64,000 nucleotides of DNA from Scatosoma sp048465415 (GTDB lineage Bacteria > Bacillota > Clostridia > Christensenellales > Borkfalkiaceae), in NCBI GenBank assembly GCA_048465415.1, contig DBFWLO010000023.1, positions 131,175 through 195,174 of the forward strand. The letters run 5' to 3'. Every line of letters begins with the position of its first letter. Position 1 is the stretch's first letter. Positions 8,382 through 16,318 of the stretch are shown here, piece by piece. Position numbers and translations under genes: made by a program. The notes under the pieces were generated by a model. It made no database searches. It was not told the DNA's origin and saw only the letters and a list, made by a program, of their open reading frames with translations.

Positions 8382-11357
8382 ATGAGAAAGAGAAGAATAC
8401 TGTTTATTTCGTTATTGTCGGCTGCTTTGGCGTGCTGTGCGATCGGACTCGCGGGGTGTTCGTTTGATTCCTCCGGGGACGCCTCTTCCATCGATTCGAT
8501 TACGGGCGACACGGGAAGTACTTCCCTCCCCGACTCGGATTCCATAGAGGAACACGAGCATACATATATCGCCGTCGTGACGGAACCTGCTTGTGAGGAG
8601 GAGGGACATACCACCTATACCTGCGCCTGCGGGGATTCGTACGACGACGATTACGTTGCCGCGCTCGGGCACGACTACGCGGAAGAGTGGACTCTTGATA
8701 AAGAATCGACATGTACGGAAGCGGGAAGCAAGTCCCGTCATTGTCGTCGGTGCGACGCGAAAAGCGACGTGACGGAAATTCCTTTGTCGGTACATAATTA
8801 CGGGGAATGGACGCAAACGCTCGCGGCGGAATGTGAAACGGAGGGGCGGGAAGCACATATCTGTTCGGTGTGCGGAAATAGGGAAACGAGGGCGATTCCC
8901 GCGCTCGGACACGAGTATGCGGGAGAATGGACGATCGACAAAGAAGCGACGTGCGCGGAAACGGGGAGTAAATCTCGCCATTGCAGCCGCTGCGATAAAA
9001 AAGGCGAAATAACGCAAATTCCCCGGAAAGAGCATAGATACGGGACATGGACGGAAACGAAAGCCGCAGACTGCGAAACAGCCGGCGAAGAAACGCGGGT
9101 ATGCTCGGAATGCGGAGATAAAGAAACGAGAGGACTTTCTCCGCTCGGGCACGAATATACGGGAGAAAGCAACGTCTGTTCCGTCTGCGGAAATATTTCG
9201 GGAACGAAAGACTATATATCCTTTCAGCAAATCGGCGAGGAATATACGATAAGCGGCTGCGCGACCGTACACGAAGCGGACGTGAGATTGCCGTCTGTAT
9301 ACAGAGGGCTTCCCGTCACGGAGATCGGGGAAGAGGCGTTTGCTGGGTGCGTCAGGTGGAGGAGTATCGCGATCCCCGAAAGTATAACGGCGATCGGGAG
9401 TAAGGCGTTCAGATCCTGCGAGTTTTTGAAAAAAGTATATATTGAAAATATAGTCAAATGGTGTAATATAAAGTTTGGAGATTACCAATCCAGTCCTTTT
9501 CGTTTTGCGACCGATGTATATCTTCGTAATGAACTGATTACACAACTCGTTATTCCCGGAGACGTAACGAGTATCGGGAATTACGCATTTTACGGCTGCG
9601 GCAGTCTGACGAATATCTTCATTCCCGACAGCGTGACGAGTATCGGGGAAGAGGCGTTCGGCTCTTGCAGAGGATTGACGGATATCAAGATCTCCGATGG
9701 GGTAACGAGTATCGGAGAGGAGGCGTTTTCTGCTTGTGAAAACTTGACAAGTATAACGATTCCCGAAAGTGTAATCACTATCGGGAGTAGGGCGTTTGGG
9801 AATTGCCACGGTTTGACGGATATTACGCTTCCAAAAAATCTGACAACTATCGAAGACGGCTTGTTTTGGATATGCAACAATCTGACGAATATTACGATCC
9901 CCGACGGCGTAACGAGTATCGGACGTTCTGCGTTCGGGTATTGCGTCAGTCTGACGAATATCATAATCCCTGACGGCGTAACGAGTATCGGGCCTTCGGC
10001 GTTCAGTAATTGTACCAATCTAACGGGTATCACGATCCCCGATAGCGTGACGAGTATCGGCGAGCGAGCGTTTGAGAAGTGTACGGCTTTGACGAATATC
10101 GCGCTTCCCGACGGTTTGATCGGTATCGATCTGGGTACGTTCTATGCATGCGGCAGCTTAACGGAGATTAGGATACCCGACGGTGTAACGAGTATCGGGA
10201 ATTATGCGTTCCTGGATTGCAGCGGTTTGACGAGTATTACGGTTCCGAAGAATGTGACGAGTATCGGGTTAGGCGCATTTTTACGTTGCGGCGGGTTAAC
10301 GAGTATTACGCTGCCGTTTATAGGAGAAAGTAAAGACGGAACGGACAATACATGGCTGGGATATATCTTCGGAGTAAGCTCTTTGGAAAATTGTACTTTA
10401 ATAGATTACAACAAATACATTCCGCCTTCTTTGAAAACGGTGATAGTCACCGATGCGACGAACATCGGTAACTATGCGTTTAGGTATTGTAACGGTTTAA
10501 CGAATGTTACGCTTCCCGACAGTGTAACGAGTATCGGAGATAGCGCGTTTTTGTATTGTAGCGGGTTGACGGGTATAGACATTCCCAACGGTGTGGCCAC
10601 GATCGGAAAGAATGCGTTTCGGGAATGTGAGGGGTTGACGAGCGTGACGATACCTGACAGTGTCACGAATATAGGAGATTGGGCTTTTTTGGCATGTAGA
10701 GGCTTAACGAACATCAAGATATCCGACAGTATCAAGAGTATCGGAAATTACGTGTTCGCCTTTTGCAGCAGTTTGACAAGTATTACAATTCCCGCCGGTG
10801 TGACGAGTATCGGAGAATGGGCATTCAATGGTTGCAACAGTTTGACGAGTATTACACTTCCTGACAGTGTGATAAGTATCGGAAGTTGTGCGTTTTCAGA
10901 TTGCAGCGGTTTGACGAGTGTTACAATTCCTAGTGGCTTAATAAGTATCGAGGATTTCGCGTTTAGCGGATGCAGCAGTTTGACGAGTATTATGATCCCT
11001 TCCGGCATAACGAGTATCGGGGAATTCGCATTTTGGAATTGCAGTAGCTTAACAATTATAACGATACCCGACAGTGTAACGAGTATCGGGGAATTCGCAT
11101 TTTGGGAGTGCAGTAGCTTAACAGTTATAACGCTTCCTGACAGTGTAACGAGTATCGGCGATTGTGCTTTTTTGGAGTGCACCGGCTTAAAAGTGATTGA
11201 TTATCGCGGTACGCAGTCGCAGTGGACGTCGATAACAAAAGGAAGGGATTGGGATCAGGACACGGGAGCCTACGAGATACGTTTTGTGCCCGATAATTTC
11301 GAGCCAATGACAGCGCCCGGCGGGAACGGCGCAAACAAGGCGACGAGGATATTCTGA
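8382..11357 (+). CDS. BspA-type leucine-rich-repeat surface lipoprotein with CxxC modules
   Basis: A 991-residue secreted lipoprotein (lipobox LAGC, Cys 26; GGGGAG precedes the ATG). Residues ~50-280 carry tandem cysteine modules of the form C-x(n)-G-x(n)-CxxC (C..CDAK, C..CGNR, C..CDKK, C..CGDK, C..CGNI), separated by LGHDY/LGHEY-type linkers. Residues ~300-960 hold 24 repeats of the LRR_5 (BspA/TpLRR) type with a 23-residue period, consensus AF..C..LT.I.IPDSVTSIG. The C-terminus has the usual BspA end (YRGTQSQW..I). Such proteins are surface adhesins or binding proteins in gut bacteria and trichomonads. It stands alone between a promoter and a terminator. Repeat 13 is followed by a degenerate insert (residues ~645-690), and the last repeats are recent duplicates. 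Confidence 0.92.
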   Translation: MRKRRILFISLLSAALACCAIGLAGCSFDSSGDASSIDSITGDTGSTSLPDSDSIEEHEHTYIAVVTEPACEEEGHTTYTCACGDSYDDDYVAALGHDYAEEWTLDKESTCTEAGSKSRHCRRCDAKSDVTEIPLSVHNYGEWTQTLAAECETEGREAHICSVCGNRETRAIPALGHEYAGEWTIDKEATCAETGSKSRHCSRCDKKGEITQIPRKEHRYGTWTETKAADCETAGEETRVCSECGDKETRGLSPLGHEYTGESNVCSVCGNISGTKDYISFQQIGEEYTISGCATVHEADVRLPSVYRGLPVTEIGEEAFAGCVRWRSIAIPESITAIGSKAFRSCEFLKKVYIENIVKWCNIKFGDYQSSPFRFATDVYLRNELITQLVIPGDVTSIGNYAFYGCGSLTNIFIPDSVTSIGEEAFGSCRGLTDIKISDGVTSIGEEAFSACENLTSITIPESVITIGSRAFGNCHGLTDITLPKNLTTIEDGLFWICNNLTNITIPDGVTSIGRSAFGYCVSLTNIIIPDGVTSIGPSAFSNCTNLTGITIPDSVTSIGERAFEKCTALTNIALPDGLIGIDLGTFYACGSLTEIRIPDGVTSIGNYAFLDCSGLTSITVPKNVTSIGLGAFLRCGGLTSITLPFIGESKDGTDNTWLGYIFGVSSLENCTLIDYNKYIPPSLKTVIVTDATNIGNYAFRYCNGLTNVTLPDSVTSIGDSAFLYCSGLTGIDIPNGVATIGKNAFRECEGLTSVTIPDSVTNIGDWAFLACRGLTNIKISDSIKSIGNYVFAFCSSLTSITIPAGVTSIGEWAFNGCNSLTSITLPDSVISIGSCAFSDCSGLTSVTIPSGLISIEDFAFSGCSSLTSIMIPSGITSIGEFAFWNCSSLTIITIPDSVTSIGEFAFWECSSLTVITLPDSVTSIGDCAFLECTGLKVIDYRGTQSQWTSITKGRDWDQDTGAYEIRFVPDNFEPMTAPGGNGANKATRIF
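9541..11190 (+). repeat. Tandem 69-bp repeats encoding LRR_5 units
   Basis: The gene carries a 69-base periodicity seen in recurring gtaacgagtatcgg blocks, one 23-residue repeat per period. The copies at 11022-11090 and 11091-11159 differ at only about 7 of 69 bases, which indicates a recent tandem duplication. Confidence 0.9.
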
Positions 11358-11365
11358 AAGATAAA

Positions 11366-11399
11366 ACAGGGAAGGCAGTGTTTGCCTTCCCTGTTTTTG
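11366..11399 (+). terminator. Bidirectional terminator between the BspA-like gene and ung
   Basis: ACAGGGAAGGCA (11366-11377) pairs perfectly with TGCCTTCCCTGT (11383-11394); T-run on the plus side and A-run upstream, so it can serve both the lipoprotein gene and ung on the minus strand. Confidence 0.9.
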
Positions 11400-11439
11400 T
11401 TGGTACTGTATTTTTTTACTCAACGGCTGTAATGAATCT

Positions 11440-12108
11440 TTATTTCGTCAAATCCCAATCGACAGGCGCAATTCCGTTAGCCTCCAAATAAGCGTTGGTC
11501 TTGGAAAAATGCCGACAGCCGAAGAACCCGCTCGAAGCGGAGAAAGGGGAAGGGTGCGCACATTCGAGGATCAGATGTTTGCCCGAATCGATGAGCGGCT
11601 TTTTGCTGCGGGCGTTGTTGCCCCAAAGAATAAACACGACATGTTCCTTCTTTTGGGAGATGAGTTCGATCACGCTGTCGGTGAACCACGCCCAGCCGCA
11701 TTTGGCGTGAGAATTCGCCTGATGCGCGCGCACGGTCAGGGCGGTGTTCATGAGAAGCACGCCTTCCTTCGCCCATTTGGTGAGATTTCCCGATCTCGGG
11801 ATCGCGCAGCCCAAATCGTCCTGTAATTCCCGTAAAATATTTTCGAGCGAGGGCGGTTTCGCGACGCCGTCCTGCACGGAAAAACAGAGCCCGTGCGCCT
11901 GGCCTTCGTTGTGGTAGGGATCCTGACCGAGCAGCACTACTTTCAGCTCGGAAAAAGGGGTGAAGCGGAAACAGTTGAAAAGGTCGTACATACTCGGATA
12001 TACGACGTGATTGTTGTATTCGTCGATTAAAAATTTACGGATCTTTAAGTATTGTTCGTCCTGAAACAACGGCTGCAAAAGTTCGTTCCAATCGCCTAAG
12101 TCGACCAT
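11440..12108 (-). CDS. ung: Uracil-DNA glycosylase, family 1
   Basis: Removes uracil from DNA as the first step of base-excision repair. The 222-residue protein is of the normal length and has the family-1 signatures: LLGQDPYHNEGQAHGLCFSV with the water-activating Asp of GQDPYH near residue 62, and HPSPFSASSGFFGCRHF near residue 185, the DNA-intercalation HPSP loop. AAGGGAG precedes the ATG on the minus strand. The nucleosidase gene lies 29 bases upstream and is co-oriented, so the two probably form an operon ending at the 11366-11399 terminator. Confidence 0.97.
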   Translation of the reverse strand: MVDLGDWNELLQPLFQDEQYLKIRKFLIDEYNNHVVYPSMYDLFNCFRFTPFSELKVVLLGQDPYHNEGQAHGLCFSVQDGVAKPPSLENILRELQDDLGCAIPRSGNLTKWAKEGVLLMNTALTVRAHQANSHAKCGWAWFTDSVIELISQKKEHVVFILWGNNARSKKPLIDSGKHLILECAHPSPFSASSGFFGCRHFSKTNAYLEANGIAPVDWDLTK

Positions 12109-12137
12109 GATTTGTCTCCCTTCCTTGATTTTTATTT

Positions 12138-12794
12138 TTAAAGCTCTTCAAAGAGCGCCGGCAGCGCGGCTTTGAGATTTTCGAGCGCGTGTCCGCGGTT
12201 TTTAAGGTATTGCTCGGTCGTGCTGCCGCTGCCCGCGACGTCGGAGATCGCTTTCGCCGCGTAAACGGGCAGTTTTGCGGCGAAAGCGGCCTGAACAACC
12301 GCCGCGCCTTCCATGTCGCGTATATCCGCTTTCAATTCCTCGGTGAGAAGCCGGTAATCTTCGGCGGAGTCGTTGAATCGGTCGGCGGTGCCGAGATTCT
12401 TCTTTTTGAAATTCGTCTTGAAAGGGGACAGTTTGAGGTAATTGTCTTTGTATTCGTCGAGCGTGCCCATCTTCGTACCGTTGAGCTGCGTTAAGTCGAA
12501 GTCGAACTGCACGGCGGCCTTGATCTGATAGACGCCGCAAAGCTCCGTCGTTTTGTTGAGTCCGCCGGCTACGCCGAAATTGAAAAGTTTGTCCGCGTCG
12601 AATTTACTGACGAGGAGCTGAGTGCCGAGTGCCGCGTTCACTTTTCCGACGCCGCAGACGACAAGCGCCGCGTCTTTTCCGAACGCCTGTCCCACGTGCA
12701 CCTGCTTGCCGCTGACGATGAGGGAACGGAAAACCTCCATTTGTTCCAACAGGATCTCCGCTTCGCTCTCCAAAGCCGTTACGATTCCGATCAT
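12138..12794 (-). CDS. mtnN: 5'-methylthioadenosine/S-adenosylhomocysteine nucleosidase
   Basis: Hydrolyses the N-glycosidic bond of MTA and SAH in the methionine and SAM recycling pathway. The protein starts GIVTALESEAEILLEQM, which contains the catalytic-base Glu region, then has VVCGVGKVNAALGTQLLV, DMEGAAVVQAAF (usual DMESAAIAQ, binding the ribose) and AISDVAGSG with the catalytic Asp. Length is 218 residues if the ATG at 12794 is used; a TTG two codons earlier is possible, but AAGGAG lies 10 bases from the ATG. The substitution S to G in DMESAA is mild. It is upstream of ung in the same direction. Confidence 0.88.
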   Translation of the reverse strand: MIGIVTALESEAEILLEQMEVFRSLIVSGKQVHVGQAFGKDAALVVCGVGKVNAALGTQLLVSKFDADKLFNFGVAGGLNKTTELCGVYQIKAAVQFDFDLTQLNGTKMGTLDEYKDNYLKLSPFKTNFKKKNLGTADRFNDSAEDYRLLTEELKADIRDMEGAAVVQAAFAAKLPVYAAKAISDVAGSGSTTEQYLKNRGHALENLKAALPALFEEL

Positions 12795-12866
12795 GATCAA
12801 TAAACTCCTTTTCTTATGTAGATTATTCCTCTAAAAAAATTAAGTATTCCTTTTTGTGTCTACAAT

Positions 12867-12895
12867 AGTGTAACAAATTTTTCAAAAATATGCAA
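12867..12895 (-). promoter_or_regulatory. Possible promoter of the nucleosidase-ung operon
   Basis: Read on the minus strand: TTGCAT, 17-base spacer, TACACT. Match to consensus is partial, but spacing and place (about 65 bases before the start codon) fit. Confidence 0.35.
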
Positions 12896-12962
12896 ATGCT
12901 TGAATAGGTTTTTTTTGAAATGTAGATAATATAGCCATGAAATTTCCTTTCGGAGGTAAAAA

Positions 12963-14210
12963 ATGAATCCATTTGAAGAAAAGCCCCAAAAGATCGAGAA
13001 AAGTTTCCAAAGCTGGAACAACGTGCTCGTAAAACCTTACGACAAGTTAACGGTCGATCCCTACACCCGGCTCCGCGTCATTCTCATGAACGGCACGGAA
13101 TTCGAGTCCGTTCGTCTCGGCCACAGCTTCACGAGACACTGCACCAATAACGACATTCGCAGAGAACTCGCTTTGATTCGGAGAAGCGAACAGATCCAGC
13201 AAAAACGCATCGCGTCTTTGAAGCCCATGGACGAGAACATTCTCGAACATACTATCGGTTACGAACAGTTGGCGGTCGATCTGACGGCTAACCTCGCCAG
13301 GATGGAAAAGAACGATTACGTGCGCCAGCAGCTGAATTTTGCGCTGCTTGAAGATTTCGATCATCTGTATCGCTATTCCGATCTCATGGAACTCGAAAAA
13401 TCCGGCGATCCGGCTCGTCTGGTCGGGGATTATACGGAGATCATGCCCGGCCGGCCTACCGTCGCGGAATACCGTCATCCCTTCGACGACGTGAATTTCA
13501 ACATTAACTGCTATCTCAATAATACGCTCACCCGCCTGCACGTCAACATCATCACGGCGGCGGAACAACAGACGATGAACTATTATATGAACGTAGGAAA
13601 TATCTATGTGGGCGAGCTTGGCAGACAGCTCTACAACGAGATCGCCATGATCGAGGAACAGCACGTCACGGGCTACGGCTCTTTGAAGGATTCCTCCGCC
13701 ACATGGTTTGAAAATCTCGTCATGAACGAGTATACGGAATGTTACCTTTATTATTCCTGTTACGAAGACGAAAAAGATCCCCGTATCAAGAAGATCTGGG
13801 AGCAGCATTTCACGGAAGAGATCGCGCACCTGCACAAAGCGGTGGAGCTCTTGCAGAAATACGAAGGGAAAGTGTGGCAGCAGCTCTTTCCCGAAGGCGG
13901 CGCTTTCCCCGAACTGCTCAAATTCCGTTCCCAGAAGGAATATATCCGCGACGTACTCAAAAGCGTGCGCCTGACCGCGGTGGAAGAAGGCTTCCAGGAA
14001 CTCGCTTCCGTACCCGACAACTTCCGTTATTTCGCTTACAACAAGGCGGTCAACGGAAACGTGGAAACGGTGGGCACCCATTCCGTCATCAATCTCGCGA
14101 TCTCCGAGTTCGGCAAGGATTATCGTATCGAGAACAAACAGCATCCGATCGCGGCGCTTGCCAAGCGCACCCAGGACAATACGGAAGTGGGCAGAGTCAA
14201 GAACGCATAA
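12963..14210 (+). CDS. Uncharacterised ferritin-like (putative diiron) protein
   Basis: I do not recognise a named family. The 415-residue protein is almost wholly helical and has no signal peptide. Several carboxylate/histidine pairs fall on predicted helices, as in ferritin-like diiron bundles: E101 (YEQLAVDL), E130/H134 (EDFDH), E201, E232/H235-type EEQH near residue 231-234, E256/E259 (NEYTEC), and E285/E286 with H289 (EEIAHLH). This suggests a double four-helix bundle that could bind two irons, perhaps in oxidative-stress defence or an unknown oxidation. CGGAGG precedes the ATG. It is monocistronic, bounded by a terminator at 14241. The diiron assignment is inference from motifs only. 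Confidence 0.55.
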   Translation: MNPFEEKPQKIEKSFQSWNNVLVKPYDKLTVDPYTRLRVILMNGTEFESVRLGHSFTRHCTNNDIRRELALIRRSEQIQQKRIASLKPMDENILEHTIGYEQLAVDLTANLARMEKNDYVRQQLNFALLEDFDHLYRYSDLMELEKSGDPARLVGDYTEIMPGRPTVAEYRHPFDDVNFNINCYLNNTLTRLHVNIITAAEQQTMNYYMNVGNIYVGELGRQLYNEIAMIEEQHVTGYGSLKDSSATWFENLVMNEYTECYLYYSCYEDEKDPRIKKIWEQHFTEEIAHLHKAVELLQKYEGKVWQQLFPEGGAFPELLKFRSQKEYIRDVLKSVRLTAVEEGFQELASVPDNFRYFAYNKAVNGNVETVGTHSVINLAISEFGKDYRIENKQHPIAALAKRTQDNTEVGRVKNA

Positions 14211-14240
14211 ACGAAAAACAGGGTTTTATAGAGAATAAAA

Positions 14241-14273
14241 AAAGCCGCGAGTTTTACGCTCGCGGTTCTTTTT
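14241..14273 (+). terminator. Bidirectional terminator
   Basis: GCCGCGAG (14244-14251) pairs with CTCGCGGT (14259-14266), with A-run before and T-run after. It serves the ferritin-like gene, and in reverse the phosphopantetheinyl transferase gene ending at 14386. Confidence 0.85.
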
Positions 14274-14385
14274 GCACATATAGAGTTTTAACGGTTATCC
14301 CCGATTCGTAAGTCGGACGGGAAATGAAAAAAGAAAAGGAGAAGTCCGTCGTTTTCCTTGAATTAATCGGAAAAACGTGCTATAA

Positions 14386-14904
14386 TCAAAGTCGTACGAA
14401 AAGCGGCTCTCCTTCTTCGGATTCTCGGCAAAGGGCGAGGAGATGTCCTTCCCGCTCGAAATGAGAGAGCCGGACGGGAAGCTCAAAGCCGGAATAAAAG
14501 ATTTTGCGGCGCAGAAAAGAGATTTTTTTTAAGTCCGCGGCGAGAGATCCGCCCAGCCATTTAACGACGCTTTCTTTGGCTGTCCAATGCAGAAAAAAAT
14601 CCCGTTTGTTTAAAATTTCTATGCTCTCTTCGACGGAAAATTTCGCCAAAATGGGTATGTAATCGATTTCGCGCGCCAAAGGCTCGGCGTCGATACCGAT
14701 ATTTTCGTCGGACACGGCGACGAAATAAAATTCTTTCGTATGGGTGACGGAAAAGAACACGGGCGTACCGTTCAGAAAAGGTTTTCCGTTTTCGCCGCGC
14801 AGGATCTCCGCGTTTCTCAGATTGTAAAATTCGGAAAAGATGCGGCGCAGAAATCGTTCGGAGGAAGGGAAGGCGTCTTTTTCCGTATAAAAGATTTTTT
14901 CCAT
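14386..14904 (-). CDS. 4'-phosphopantetheinyl transferase (Sfp type)
   Basis: Transfers the phosphopantetheine arm of CoA onto carrier-protein serines; the acyl carrier protein encoded at 61840 is a possible substrate. Motifs are in the expected order: GENGKPFL, FFSVTHTKEFYFVAVS, GIDAE with the Mg-binding Asp and Glu, and WTAKESVVKWLG (the W.xKE...K signature). The length of 172 residues is short for Sfp (about 220) but normal for the compact type. Its promoter is a perfect TTGACA-17-TATAAT whose -10 box ends 6 bases before the ATG, so the mRNA should be nearly or wholly leaderless. It is divergent from the C_GCAxxG gene. Confidence 0.85.
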   Translation of the reverse strand: MEKIFYTEKDAFPSSERFLRRIFSEFYNLRNAEILRGENGKPFLNGTPVFFSVTHTKEFYFVAVSDENIGIDAEPLAREIDYIPILAKFSVEESIEILNKRDFFLHWTAKESVVKWLGGSLAADLKKISFLRRKIFYSGFELPVRLSHFEREGHLLALCRESEEGEPLFVRL

Positions 14905-14910
14905 GATTTT

Positions 14911-14939
14911 ATTATAACAGGAGGCTTTGAAAATGTCAA
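14911..14939 (-). promoter_or_regulatory. Consensus promoter giving a leaderless transferase mRNA
   Basis: On the minus strand TTGACA (14939-14934), exactly 17 bases, TATAAT (14916-14911), then AAAATC and the ATG at 14904. The transcription start should fall on or next to the A of the ATG. The -35 box overlaps the start of the divergent gene. Confidence 0.82.
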
Positions 14940-15409
14940 GAGCGGAACTCGCCGAAGAATATTTTTTGCAAGGCTACGCGTGCGCCCAGGCGGTGCTTCT
15001 CGCCTTTTCGGACGTGACGGGGCTGGACAAAGAAACGGCTTTGAAAATTTCCCTGCCCTTCGGCGGCGGAATGGGCCGGCTGCGCCTGACCTGCGGCGCC
15101 GTCAGCGGTATGACGATGGCGCTCGGGCTCGTTTTGTCAAAAGGAGAGATTTCCCCGGAAAATAAGCGCGAGGTATACGCGGCGGTACAGGAACTCGCAA
15201 GGCGCTTTACGGAAAAAAACGGCAGCGTCGTCTGCGGGGACCTACTCACGGGCGCGCATATAAAAACGAACGCGGAGCCGTCGCCGGAAGCGCGGAGCGC
15301 GGAGTATTATAAAAAGCGTCCCTGTCCCGAACTCGTGCGTTCGGCGGCACAAATTTTAGAAGAATATTTGGAAGAACGGGGCGTCTGTCAAAAAACGGAG
15401 GAGGAATGA
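14933..15409 (+). CDS. C_GCAxxG_C_C family putative redox protein
   Basis: Member of the C_GCAxxG_C_C family, small proteins with four conserved cysteines, thought to be redox-active or metal-binding and frequent in anaerobes. The cysteines are at YACAQAVLLAF, in TCGAVSGMTMALGL preceded by GGGMGR, in SVVCGDLL, and at RPCPELVRSAA. The ATG at 14933 follows AGGAGG by 8 bases; a TTG two codons upstream is less likely. The protein has 158 residues. Its stop overlaps the next gene's upstream region, so the two are co-transcribed. Exact function is unknown. Confidence 0.85.
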   Translation: MSRAELAEEYFLQGYACAQAVLLAFSDVTGLDKETALKISLPFGGGMGRLRLTCGAVSGMTMALGLVLSKGEISPENKREVYAAVQELARRFTEKNGSVVCGDLLTGAHIKTNAEPSPEARSAEYYKKRPCPELVRSAAQILEEYLEERGVCQKTEEE

Positions 15410-15411
15410 AA

Positions 15412-15711
15412 ATGTCGAAAAACGTGAAAAAGGAAAAGCCGGAACCCGGATCGCCGGATACCGTCTATGAGAAATGGAAGAAATGGACGACGGGGGCGTG
15501 GATAGCCGTATTAGTGATCATCGGCTTGATTTTTTGGATCTTCGTCTTTGACGAGATCAAATTCGCTTTTGCTTTTTTAGGCTTGGGGCTGGTCTGTTCG
15601 GTGATCGTCTACGCCTTATTCCTGCTCTTGATCGACCATTGCGCGAGCATGGCGAAAATCGCGCGGAATCTGGAAGAACGCGGCGACCGGGACCGGGAAA
15701 ACAAAGAGTGA
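15412..15711 (+). CDS. Small membrane protein of unknown function
   Basis: A 99-residue protein with a charged N-terminus (KNVKKEKPEP), two closely spaced transmembrane helices (WIAVLVIIGLIFWIFVF and FAFLGLGLVCSVIVYALFLLL) and a charged C-terminal tail. GGAGGAGG at 15397-15404 is spaced 7 bases from this ATG and only 1 base from the in-frame ATG at 15406, so the later start is preferred. It sits directly after the C_GCAxxG gene. I recognise no family. Confidence 0.7.
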   Translation: MSKNVKKEKPEPGSPDTVYEKWKKWTTGAWIAVLVIIGLIFWIFVFDEIKFAFAFLGLGLVCSVIVYALFLLLIDHCASMAKIARNLEERGDRDRENKE

Positions 15712-15726
15712 ACTTTCCCTGGAATA

Positions 15727-15765
15727 TAAAAAACACAGAGGCGTCATCTGCCCCTGTGTTTTTCT
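15727..15765 (+). terminator. Bidirectional terminator between the membrane protein gene and yjdF
   Basis: ACACAG-GGC pairs with GCC-CTGTGT around 15733-15759 with one mismatch, flanked by A6 and T5. It overlaps the last codons of yjdF, which runs towards it on the minus strand. Confidence 0.8.
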
Positions 15766-16160
15766 TTGCGTTTTTGCTGTTTCAACATAAATTTACGTTG
15801 TTCTTCCGCTTCCCGCTTTTCTTTCCCGACTGTCTTACGCTCCGTTTTCCTTTCTTCGCGTTGTCTGTTTAAAGCGATCTGCGATTTTGTGCCGATCCCG
15901 AAAGTCTGCATTTGCTTTTGCGCTTCCCGTTTCGCGCGTTTCGGATTGGTCCGGTCCGGTTTGGTCTCCGAGAAAATCGCGGGACTGAATGGGAGACGAT
16001 CGTACTTTTCCAGGATAAACAGGTAGACCTGCGTATCGGTCGGCTTCGCGCCGAACGTCACTTTGCAGACCGATAAATTTCCGTCCGCCGTCCGCTCGAA
16101 AAAGCCTATCCAAAAGGGCTCTTCGAAAAATACGCTCAATACTTGCGAAGTCTTGTCCAT
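15744..16160 (-). CDS. yjdF: YjdF family protein (DUF2992)
   Basis: Protein of the YjdF family, of uncertain biochemical role. In other Firmicutes the gene is controlled by the yjdF riboswitch, which binds azaaromatic compounds. The N-terminal half fits the family (LSVFFEEPFWIGFFER, then CKVTFGAKPTDTQVYLFILE), and the C-terminal third is a very basic, charged tail (KPDRTNPKRAKREAQKQMQ and on), also usual for YjdF. Length is 138 residues. The mRNA has a roughly 150-base structured leader, and its AAAGGAGG ribosome binding site is perfectly complementary to an upstream segment of that leader. The gene is monocistronic. Confidence 0.88.
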   Translation of the reverse strand: MDKTSQVLSVFFEEPFWIGFFERTADGNLSVCKVTFGAKPTDTQVYLFILEKYDRLPFSPAIFSETKPDRTNPKRAKREAQKQMQTFGIGTKSQIALNRQREERKTERKTVGKEKREAEEQRKFMLKQQKRKEKHRGR

Positions 16161-16165
16161 AAAAT

Positions 16166-16305
16166 TCCTCCTTTGATTGTTCGATAAACAAAGAAGGGAC
16201 GACCAAGGAGGAGGGTTACTTATATCCCGAACAGGGGATACGTCCGGACTACCGGCCGGAACTGCGCTTTTGAAAGCGCGTTGTGTTTTTATCTTTGTGG
16301 GATTG
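16166..16305 (-). promoter_or_regulatory. Candidate yjdF riboswitch with anti-Shine-Dalgarno element
   Basis: On the minus strand the leader contains GCGCTTT/AAAGCGC (plus-strand 16264-16279), TCCGG/CCGGA (16243-16260) and TATCCC/GGGATA (16223-16240) hairpins. TCCTCCTT (complement of 16205-16212) then perfectly complements the AAGGAGGA ribosome binding site (complement of 16166-16173). The layout fits ligand-controlled exposure of the ribosome binding site. I could not compare it with the published consensus. Confidence 0.72.
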
Positions 16306-16318
16306 AGTTTTTTAAAAC

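Noticed and set aside
9541..11190. Regular spaced repeats that could suggest a CRISPR array or minisatellite
   Set aside because: The 69-base period stays in one reading frame and encodes LRR_5 units with variable positions; there are no unique spacers between invariant repeats.
13047..14144. 365-codon minus-strand frame opposite the ferritin-like gene
   Set aside because: Shadow frame. The plus-strand gene has a good ribosome binding site, a terminator and coherent motifs.
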